Positions 37,250-48,400 of a stretch of 64,000 nt of DNA are shown piece after piece. The DNA comes from Musa acuminata AAA Group. Its lineage: Eukaryota > Streptophyta > Magnoliopsida > Zingiberales > Musaceae. The position numbers and the translations under genes were made by a program. A model generated the notes under the pieces. The model was not told the DNA's origin, searched no databases, and saw only the letters and a program-made list of their open reading frames with translations. Location: the NCBI RefSeq assembly GCF_036884655.1, contig NC_088348.1:28586501-28650500 (forward strand). Direction: 5' to 3'. Within the stretch, counting starts at the first letter, position 1, and each line of letters begins with the position of its first letter.

Positions 37250-37870
37250 CTAGGACAATATGCCTCGATCAACACTATTCCTACGAAGGCAAGGTAGCAC
37301 CGACGAAGCACAACATCATCCTAGAGAGGTCGGGATGACGCCGAGCGAGTACCACACTGACCCACAAATGTAAGGTCGGCACGATGCCGACCCGCAAAGG
37401 CTGGGACGACGCCCACCAAGCACAAATCCCCTTAACATGACGTCATCCCGCAAAGGCTAGGATGGTGCCGTACATCGCACCGTCCCGTAAAGTTCGGGAC
37501 GGTGCTGATCGTGCACGACGCCAACCATGCACAGCGCCAACCAAGTACAATGCCGACAGTGATAAAATAGCCCAGGTACGACCGATTCCCACGACGGAAA
37601 GATAAAAACCCCTCGAGGGGTCCATCGGTGTGAGAGCTCTCTCTGGCCACTCAATACTAATAAGATCTTTGAAGGGGTCAAGGTCGGGAGCCCCTTCTTG
37701 ACCCCGACCTGTGTGCAGGAACCGGAGCTTGAAGAGCAGGCAGTCAATCCCAGGGAGCGTTCGACTCAAAAGCCAGAGCTCGAACCCGACCCACTGGAGG
37801 TGGATGATCTTACGCATCCGGGGCTGAATCAAACCGTGCCAGCTCACTCTATCATGGTGTAAAGGATCAC
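37250..37870 (+). mobile_element. LTR-like retrotransposon remnant (possible solo LTR)
   Basis: A sharply GC-richer block in AT-rich DNA. It contains repeated CCCGCAAAGGC/GGGACGG words and a TATA-like GATAAAAACCCC at 37600. About 60 bp downstream is an AATAAGATC polyadenylation-like signal, then a CCCCTTCTTGACCCCGACCT tract. This order of features resembles the LTR of plant Ty3/gypsy elements. Ends and target duplication could not be fixed and no internal domain is present, so it would be a solo or truncated LTR. Confidence 0.45.
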
Positions 37871-38997
37871 TATCACCTTCAAATATGTGTTTACCATTGA
37901 ATATTCACATAGACTTTCTTCCCAAATTATTTATTAATTAAGTATCGTACTAACATTGTCATGAATATTGTTTGCTAAAAAAGGATCTGTTTTCAAGAAG
38001 ATGAGACGGAAAGATGCGATAATTTCACTCTACCCTAAGAATGGTTAAGAGTACATGAAAGATATTGCCAAAAAAACACCCTTATCGCTTCTTAGTTATC
38101 ATAATAGCCATTTTTATATTAGAAAGATGATTGACAAGAAGTTGGCAATGGAGTCCGACGACTGAGATACTAAGAGATCATTCATCTACATGAGTTAAAT
38201 CTCCATGCCAATTGTTGGAACTTTGATGACCATATAAAACAGTAGTGATAGAAGACTTGATTTGGGCTTATTGACTCAAGAAAGTATTATATATGGTTAT
38301 TATTTAATATAATATCAACAAGTCACTATTTAGAGGGGCAAATCCAAATATAATTATTAAGGTATTTTTTACTTGGATTATAAATTCAATTAAAAGTACA
38401 TAAACTTGTATGTCACTTTAAACTCAACTTTATGGATCAGTATATAGTGTGAATTAGTTCAATTTTCAGTTATAATATTTTTTGGATAGAATTATTTTAT
38501 AACTAATATATTGATTGTTTTTGTTCCAAAACAAAGATAACTATTTAAAATATTTTCTATTTTATATGAGTTAGTTTCTGTTGGGTATTGAGTTTATTTA
38601 TCTCAATTATAATATTTTTTTGATTGACTTATAATGTTTGATGAAACTATAAGGCATGATGTAACTGACATAGAAGTTTCACCATTTAATTGTTCTCATT
38701 CCTAAACCAATAAGGATGCCTATTTGAAACTGTTTTTATATAGATGAACTGATTTATATTAGATTTTGAGTTATTTACTTTAGTTTTGTCTATTAAAAAT
38801 ATTATAATTGATAATATAAATTTCATTAACAGATTTACCATCTATCTTTATTTAATACTGTTCCATTTATCTTAGAGGACATTTCAAATATTACAATAAA
38901 TGAGTGGCACCCTTTGGGAAATATGAAAAAGAGATATCCTCTGAAAAGAAAATTAAATCTTAAAAATATTAAGTTTTTCTCGAAAATTCACCGAATA

Positions 38998-39047
<50 letters not shown>

Positions 39048-39316
39048 CGAATCCGATTTTATCCGAATATTCTAAAACATTATTGGAGGGTTCACTTTTC
39101 TACGCTAACAAAGAAGCAGGTCACCACCTTTGTTACCTTCGTTGTTACTGGAGATAGCGGTGGTACCAGAAAAGGGACCCACTTCTCTCAGGCCTGGTAT
39201 ACTGTCTCTCAGCAGAATAAAAAGGACACTGAGGGGGCGGCCGTGTCGGTTTGTGTGGTGGAGGTGACGAGGAGATCCACTCGATCGCGCCACTTCATAG
39301 AGATAGGGAGGAATCG
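37871..39316. other. AT-rich upstream region of glutathione synthetase, with TA/ATA microsatellite at 38994-39047
   Basis: No gene from 37871 to 39100. A TA run changes into an (ATA)n run at 38994-39047. From about 39090 the sequence becomes GC-rich and likely holds the promoter and 5' leader of the glutathione synthetase gene. Confidence 0.55.
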
Positions 39317-39484
39317 ATGACCGTTGGCGGCTTCCTCTCGCTTCGCCAATCGTGTCCGTCCTTCGCCGTTCCCATCGATTCCAGGAACGGGGCAGCCGCC
39401 GCCGCCGCCTCCAATCCCCGCGCCCTCCGGTTCCGTCACAAGTCCTTTCCGCGCGCCACCTACCTCCGCGCGCCGCGTCGGGCA
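39317..39484 (+). other. Probable plastid transit peptide coding segment of GSH2
   Basis: Codons 1-56 encode [16 protein letters not shown] followed by an Ala/Arg/Ser-rich stretch with few acidic residues, ending RAPRRA just before Met57. This composition is typical of plastid targeting peptides. The first ATG context is weak (T at -3, A at +4), while Met57 is strong (G at -3, G at +4). No other ATG lies between them, so leaky scanning could make both forms. Confidence 0.6.
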
Positions 39485-42400
39485 ATGGATCCTCCGCGAT
39501 GCCTCGGGTCCAGTGACCTAGAGGAGGCCACGGACGATATCGCGGCGGCTGCGACCCTCCATCGTGGCGTTCCTTCTGACTTGGTTGAGAAGATGATGTA
39601 CGATGCTCTCGTTTGGAGCGCCCTCCACGGTCTCGTCGTCGGGGACAGGCGCGTCCAGGTCTCGTCTCGGTTTTCTCCACGCTGAAATTTGTGTTTGCTT
39701 TTGCAAGATGAAATCTTTGTCTCCCTTGCTGTTTGGTTCTCTGATTATTATTAGTTACATATCTTCAACGAATTCACGCCTCAGTCACAAGACTTCATCT
39801 TTTGTTTCCTTTTACAATGCCATGATTTCTCACATGTTAGGTTATATGATAATTCTTTGTATTGTGAAGGCTTAACCATTTGTTCTCCCTGTATTACTGT
39901 AAGAAAAAGAAGACAACGAAAGATGGTGATTGGAGTGATCGCACTTCCTCATAGATAAACATACTTGTCGAGTAGACTGTAAATTCACCCAGTTTGTGTT
40001 CATAATCTTATCTTCCTTTTTATTCTTTTATCTTTTTTCAGATTAGACACGTCCATTGGGACTCAGTATAGGAGAGTGCGTTGCAGAATAAGTGCCAATT
40101 TCTGTTCATGTTGACTTCGGATGAAATCTTACTAGGCTTTCGTTGCAAAAAAGTAGAAGATTCTGCAGTATATTGATTTCAGCACTTTCCTTTTGTTGCG
40201 GTAGAAATTTTTTTTTCGTGAATCTTGATTATTATGTGAACCGTGTATGCTTAACAAGTTTTCTGCCTTCACATTCCTGATAGGATTTAATATTCTTTTG
40301 CCCCGCTTCTTTAATTTTTAGTGCAAGTAGTCTATTGTTAAGATGCTTCTGTAAATTTTAATGTTGACTAGTGTTGATATCAGATGCAAAAGAAATATGG
40401 AATTACATAAACCTGCAACTCATTGTTGGATAAATGTACAATGCAGAATTCAGGAACTGTCCCTGGTGTCGGTCTAGTTCATGCACCATTTGCTCTACTG
40501 CCCATGTCATTCCCAAAAGCCCATTGGAGGCAAGCGTGTGAATTAGCTCCTATCTTCAATGAGCTTGTTGACCGTGTGAGCTTGGACGGAAAGTTTTTGC
40601 AAGATTCTTTATCTAGGTTTTCCTCTTTCAGCAGCTGAGCATTATTTGAATTTTGTTATAGTTCTTGATTGATTACTAACTGTTCTGATTTTCAGTATGA
40701 CTGATGAATCGTTAATTCTGGTAATTGTAGTGGTTGATGACTGTGTTATTTGGACTTAGAAGAGCAACATGAAATTATCAATAATATGTAATATCTGAAT
40801 CAAGATTCGTCGTATCGTACTGTACCGGTATTTCGACCCGGGCTTGGTACGGTACGGTACCGGTGTACCGGGCGGTACATCAGGGTGTATCGAATAATTT
40901 TATATTTTTTATACTGTAGCACTGCTACAGTGCTGTAGTAAAAAATACTGTAGCACTGTAGCACTGTAGCGGTACCGGGCGATCTGCGTACCGGTAACCT
41001 GTCGGACCGGTACGTACCGCCCGGTATGGGCGGTACGCTTTAGTATGACAGACCTTGATCTGAATACCTACAAATAACAATAATTGGCTTGTTACAGATA
41101 ACCAAGGATGGTTACTTCTTCAAGTTCAGCTTTAACTACTAGCATGCTGAAATTTTCTACAATTAGTAGTTTTGTGATGAAGTTTTAAGCTTAAGGAATA
41201 TTGTTCATATCATAGAACATTTAATTTGCCGTCATGCGTTATCTTCTATCATGTGCTTTGTAGTTTACGTTATAATGAGAATCTCCTTTTAAAATACCAT
41301 GTGAAGATATTTGCAAATTTTCACATGTTCTTAATAAATCACAATTTTTAAGAAAGGTTCATCAACAATTCCGGTAAAAATGCATTCTTTCTAGCCTGCT
41401 ATTTCACAGCGAACTACACATATTATTCCAGGTAGCCTAACTTGTATATTACTACCTCTGATGCTAGTTGCTAAGAATATTTAGGAGTTGTATATACATG
41501 CGGCATGACTGGATTAAATATGATGGGTGCAGCTAAGGTTGACCGCACACATCTTTCAGATTACTAATTTCTGTTAATATTAATGTATATTAGCTGCTAG
41601 TAGAGGGGGGTTGGTCCTTGGAGTTTCTTAGAGTAATTTGATGGAACTAATTACCGACTCTGGAAATGGGCAGATCTAAATCCTGATCCAATCAGCCACA
41701 TAACCTCAGTGATTATCTCCATCGAATTATTTGCATTCTTGACTCTACCTATTGATATATATGTTCACCTCTACCTGGAAGATATTAATCTATGCAGTTG
41801 TGAAAATGTTCAGTAGCCCAAGATTTTTATGCTTTCGGGTTCCAGTGCATGTATACGCTTGGTTCATATCGAACTAGGTTTTGTGCCCATTGTTTAATGC
41901 TCTACATATGAGGTTGAGTTAAATCTTTCCCATCTACTTAAGTTTACACTGATGCTCATACAATAGGGTCATTTTTCTGTGAAATTATCCAAAAAGAATA
42001 ATTGGAAGTAGGTTCCCTTTAACCAAATGAAGATTAATAAAAAGTATCATACAAGGATGACACATAAATAAGTTCAAACCAAGATTTAGGTTTTTGGTTT
42101 ATTTGCCTTTAAAGAGTTCAATATCAGTGTCATTTTTCATATTAGTATGTCATGGACTATGAAGAAATATCTTCCTGTCCAAGCTAGTATTTGGCTGATG
42201 CCATTAAAAGGGGTACAATTGATATTGAAATATCTTACATGACATAAGGTGATTACATTCAAGGTCATAAGCAAGGTCTACAGCAATTGCCTGCGAGGCA
42301 TGATGCTGGATTAAGTTGTATCTTTTGCTAATTCTGTTGTTTAGATGTTATTGGTTAACTAAAAGAGGCTTTCAAATGAGAAGATGAATTTGCCTATTAG

Positions 42401-45400
42401 GTAGCCGTTGGACTTTGCGTCGTATCATATTATGTTATAACGATCTAATGGGCTACATGCATATGCACCAGAACCAAGCATAACAGTGTCTTTGAAAGCT
42501 GTTTTAATCTATTTTTGCTAATCCATAATTGGCCACCATGGCCTTGGACAATGTTGATATACAGGTTTATCTGCTAAATTTCATCATGTTAGGTTACTCT
42601 ATCTATACGTTTTTAATTTCCCTCTGAATTTCATTAAATGATAATAACTTCAACATGCACATCTTTTCTTGCCAACTGTGTCCTTTTCCTCTTTGGAGTG
42701 AAGCTAGTTAATTATAGTTGTGTTGATTTTTGAAGTTTGCGCTAAAATTCTAGTCAGTGCAATCAAAGGTGCTAGGCGCTAAAAGACATCAAGGTGCCAA
42801 AATGCTCAAGGCATTAGGCACTCGTCTGAGCGAAGCAAGGCATTTGTGAATATTAAAATTATAAAAAATATAATTAAGGAGAAATATGAATACTAAAAAT
42901 GAGATAATAAACGAGTTCCATATAGAGTGTTGTTGGGGGAGAAGTATGGAGGAAGAAGAGGAGGGAGGGGGAGGGGGGCTATGGTGAGGCTTGGTGGGGT
43001 GTGACGAGGAGGAATAAGACGGAGATCAACAACTGGAGGGAAGGATGGGGGAGAAGGGAATGGGGATGAGAGCTGTTGGTGAGGGCTGATGATAGACCAT
43101 GGTGGAGGAGGATGAGGAGGGAGAGTGCCAATTGGAGGGAAGGAGAGGGGGAAGGGGGGAGAAGCATGGAGGAGGGGGGGGCGAGGGAGGTATCGAGGAG
43201 GCTCGATGGGGGCAAGAGAGAAGGAGAAAGAGAGGGGTTATTTGTAGATTATCCCCTATAGTTAGACCTCCTTAGCATCTTGGTCCTTAGACTTAAAAAT
43301 TTACATTGTAACCCATATAATTATGAAAGTGAAATATCTAACTCTATTTACTTTAATGCCATCAATTTTATCGACAGAAGCACGAAAACGATGGGCAAAT
43401 ATGTAATTTTAATATTTTAGTTATGTTTTCGGTGGTGGTGGACAACGGTACTATTGGGGGTTGCGGGTGGCTATTGTGGATGAGGAGGGAGAGCGACAAC
43501 GAGAGATGAGGCAAAGGGATGGAAGAAAGAGGACGAGGTAGATGTTGTCAACGTCACTTGGCAACTATGTCAATGCTGACGACATCTGCGTCATCGTCTT
43601 CCTCTTCGTTTGCCTCATGTCTCACCACCATTCTCCTTTCTCATCCACAATAGTTACCTGCGGACCCCAGTGGTGTCGTCGTCTGCCACCACCTAAAACA
43701 TAATTAGGACGTTGAAATTATTTTTTTGCCCATTGTTTTCGTATTTCCGTCAATAAAACCAACGATGTTAGGGTAAATGGAGTTAGATGCTTCACTTTCA
43801 TAACTATAGGGATTCCAATATAAATTTTTTAAGTCTAGGGACTGGGATGCTAAAGGGATCTAACTACATGGTGTATTCTGTCATTAGCTCCAAAGAGGGA
43901 GAGTGATGATAAGAGGGAAGAAGAGACGGGAAGCACACCTGAGCAGTTCAATGCTCGGGTTCAGGCACACGCTTGGGCTGCGCTCACTTCCATTCGCCTA
44001 CTGGGACCAATTCAAGGTGCTCGAGTTTCGCCTCACTCGAGCGCCTACATGAGCACCCGTCAACAATACTGTGTTTACTGAAATAATTCTGTTTTGACTG
44101 AATTTCATTTATATGGCAGTGAAATTCACTTTCTTTTTGGTAATGGAATGCTTAAATACTTTAGATGCTGGCCTTATATTTGCACCCTTGACAAACAGTG
44201 AGTTAAATTGTCATGATTGGTTTGCTAATGCAGAACGAAGAAGGTGGATGCATTTACAAGTAGACTTCTTGACATCCACTCGAAGATGCTAGAAATAAAT
44301 AAAACAGAAGTGATTCTCTCACCTCGATTGTCAATTTCTCTTATTTTTGTCATAAGTTAATTGATTTAGCAGTGAAGAACAGAGAATTATGTGAACAAAT
44401 TTTAATAGAAGAGTTCTATATTTTTTTTATTTATTTCTTATGCTTTGATCTAATTATATTTCACCAAGTTTTCAGGATATTCGTTTGGGTTTGCACCGGT
44501 CTGATTATATGCTGGATGCTGAAACAAATCTTCTTTTGCAAATAGAGTTGAACACCATTTCATCTTCATTTCCTGGTCTTAGTTGCCTAGTCAGTGAGCT
44601 TCACAGGTTAAGTACTCTCTAAATTCCTTGCCGTTTTTTTTAAAAAAAATTTGAGCCCATGTATTTCACAGAATATGCATCTAGATTACCATGATTGTAT
44701 AAACTAGCAGCTTGAACCAAAAGGTTGTCTTTCTTGTTTGGTAAACTTGATGGGCAGAGTTTGCAACTACAAGAAGGAAGTATTATTTTTTTTTTTGTGT
44801 TCTTGTTGGTTCTTATGGTCTACCTCAGTTCATTATGTTCTATCATGTTGTATTTGTCTCATCATTTTTGTACAAGTTGATGGGCAGAGTCTGTAACTAC
44901 AAGAAGGAAGTATGAATTTTTTGTGTGTTCTTGTTGGTTCTCCATTCTCATGATTGACCTCAGTTCATAATGTTCTATCATGTTGTATTTGTCTCATCAT
45001 TTTTGTACAAGTTGTAAAATCCCAACCTTTTGCTACTGGCTACATGGGTCTCATCTTTTTTCCATCACATTCGTGATTTTGGTCGTAAAATTTTAAATCT
45101 TCAGTACAATTTTTTGCCACATCATCTTGGAATCTTTCCTTTGCCACATACTTGGTGTGATTCATCTCTACTATTTGTCACTCTTATCTTTCAGTAAGAT
45201 CAAATGTGGCATTTATGATTATTGATATATCTAATAAGCAGGGTTCTCAATTTTGATGTGTATCGCTCAGTACGGGTGGTACATACTGGTCCAAGAGGAT
45301 ACCAATACGCGGACCGTCCTCTACGTGGCGGTACCAGTGTCTTGACCGATACTGAGGCGTATCGATTGGTACTGAGGCATACCAACCGATATCGTCTCGG

Positions 45401-48400
45401 ATTTCGACCATTACTGAGTCATACCGGTCGGTATGCCCTGGCGTGGTAGATGGAGGTATTTTTAAGGTTTTAGGGTGTACCGATAGTACACCCTAGCATA
45501 CCAATAATACATATTGGCACGTACCATACCGAGCAGAGTTCGGTACATTGGTACAGACCGGTATTCAAAACCCTAGCAATAAAAACAATTATTACAATTG
45601 TGAGCATGGATCAGTTAATTTTGAAGTGTGTTCCGAAGTAAAACTGATGATAAGTGAGATTAGGATAGAAACGTTAGAGCAGGATATGATCATCTTAAAA
45701 GTACTAGAATGTGACCCGTATAATCAATTCAGGGCTTTAAACATGATCGTGTTGCCTATTCATATGTTTTTTTCTCACATGACATGAGTGGTATGTGCTA
45801 ATATCTTTTGGCGTTAATAAGGTTTGTACTTTTTAAATTAAAACTGGAGTGAGACAGCTATAACTACCAACCAAAACATCCAATCCAGCTATAATTTTCA
45901 TTTCCATTGTGGTATTTAGGTACCATCTTAAGATTTTGATTGAGTGGGATATGAAAGATAGGAGCTTTTCAAGCGTTTCTTTTGTTAAATTTTATAGCCT
46001 TCAATTCTGTTATATGGACTGTCTTCATATTGTTGTTATATATCAACATCAAATTAATGTTGGAGTAAGGTAACGTAAGTAAAAGGATTCTTTTGAGGTT
46101 AAAAGGATCCTTTGTTGCTAGCTGAAGCAGGGTTTGAAATGGAAAATTGTTAAGTGTGCATGGAACAAAGAAATCAAGTGAGGGTCGCGTGAATCTTGAG
46201 ATTATTTATCTGAGTATTTCTCTAGGGACTTTCATAAGATCCCTGCTGCATGCTATCTAGATAACTTTTTTTTTCCAATTTGTCCCTCCCATTGGAAGTT
46301 TTATGTGATCTTTGTACATATTACAATACATGAGGTTGACAATAAGTGTCATTTCACAGAATCTTACTTAACCAATATGGAAAGGACCTGGGATTGGATT
46401 CAAGAAGAGTTCCTGGAAACACGGCTGTAAGTCGATTTGCAGAAGCATTAGCAAAAGCATGGAATGAATACAATAATAGCAGGTTTATTACATGACACAC
46501 ATTTATTTATTGTATACATGTAATTAAAATAGACTTCCCTAATTCACTTTTGTCTTTTTATTCAGTGCTGTAGTTATGGTCGTTGCCCAAAGTGAAGAGC
46601 GCAATATGTATGATCAACACTGGCTATGTGCTGTTCTGAAGGAGATATATCCTTATACTATTGAGTATTGACACATTTTCCTTCTCATTTTTGGTATAGT
46701 AGGTTCTCGTCATATTATCTTACTTCGAAATCTCACTTTGTTACATCATATCACATGTCTCTGTCAAAAGATGGAGTTTTTTCCTTTCTTGTTTAAGTTG
46801 GTTTTCATAGATTATAAGATATCATTTTAGTTTTTTTTCTTTTGGTTGACATCTGGAATAACAATTATATAGTAGGCTTTTTTATGTTAATAACAGGGTA
46901 CTCGCAAACCATAAATCATGCAGATGCATTGTTGCAAGAAAATAATCTCTTTTTGTCACTTAAGATAAAATGTGTCAAAATATGGGGTTTCCCCCTTTTT
47001 ATCCAGGATTATCATAGATTATAAGAGGTCACTTTTTTTTTTAACATCTGGCTTGACATTTGGTTTATTGGATTAGCATTTCATGTAGTGTCATCATCAA
47101 GTCCTCTGCCAGCACATTTTTCTTAACATTCTAACACACATGGCGTGGCCACTATCCGCAAGACCTTATCAGAAATAGATACGCAAGGACATGTATTGCC
47201 TGATGGATCACTTGTAGTGTATGTACTTTTCCCTATTAAATTAGCCAAGTCCTTTATGGAGTTGAAATTAATAAGAGTTTTATTTGCATTAATATATTGC
47301 CATTATTGTCCTTAATGCAGTGATGGACAAACAGTTGCTGTGATCTATTTCCGAGCTGGTTACTCGCCAAATGATTATCCTTCAGAAGCAGTATGTGATA
47401 TCGTCTAGTCTCTCTTATTTAGATATCTTTGGTTTTCTGTTGTGATATGAGTTGAAGTGATTTTTTGTAAACTTTTATAATGGTATTTGTGTGTTTTATT
47501 TACACACTCATATCACAGGAATGGCGAGCAAGGTTTTTGATGGAAAAGTCATCTGCTATCAAGTGCCCCTCAATCTCCTACCATTTGGTTGGAACAAAGA
47601 AGATTCAACAAGAATTGGCAAAACCAAATGTCTTGGAAAGGTTTTTCTTGCTTGTGTCATAAATTATTTGGCAAAATCAATGATTCACAAATTTTTATTA
47701 TATCTTATATCTCATCTGTCATTGCCATTCCTTACTGCCTTGATAGGGCTATTATATGAAGCTAGGTAATCACACATTTTCCTTTTGGTAGTTTTATGTT
47801 CTATATTTTTACATTGTGCAATAACTTATCTTACTAATCTTAGAACCAAAATCCCCATGTTTAGAACAATGCAAGGTGCATTGAATTGTTATTGTCTTTA
47901 CCAGTTGATGGAGATTGTTTATTCTCAATAAATTTAAATAAGACACCATATTCCTAGTGAAAATTTATTGTTCAATCACTATGAATACTCTTTAAGATTG
48001 AATTTAATATATATGATTATTGGCACCATAAGCATACTACACCCTCGCTAGCAAATATGAAAGTATCTTTTTTGGTTTCTTCATTAGCAATCATATCTCT
48101 CAGGTTATGTTGGAACCCATGGTTTGTTGCATACAACGTTCGTCGTACCACGACGTAACGCCAGTAATGGGCGGTATGTATCAATCAAACAAGGGATTGA
48201 TATGAGCGGTGCATGCTAGTCTATCAGTACACCACATTATACCGTGTGTCGGTATGTTGGTACGTACCTTACCGATGGTCAGTCTATCATGAACTTAGCT
48301 GGTTTTGCCTAAGTCGTGCGGTACCCTTGCGTGTCCGTCTGCAAAGGGTCGGCCTCCTCGAAACCTCTTATGGTCCCTTAAGGACCTGCAAAAGTGAAGA

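Noticed and set aside
37443..37847. 134-residue minus-strand open frame
   Set aside because: Falls inside the GC-rich LTR-like block. No retroelement protein domain is visible on either strand.
39105..39680. 191-residue open frame on the minus strand
   Set aside because: It is antisense to GSH2 exon 1 and its GC-rich leader. It is Arg/Gly/Ser-rich with no recognisable family, an artefact of base composition.
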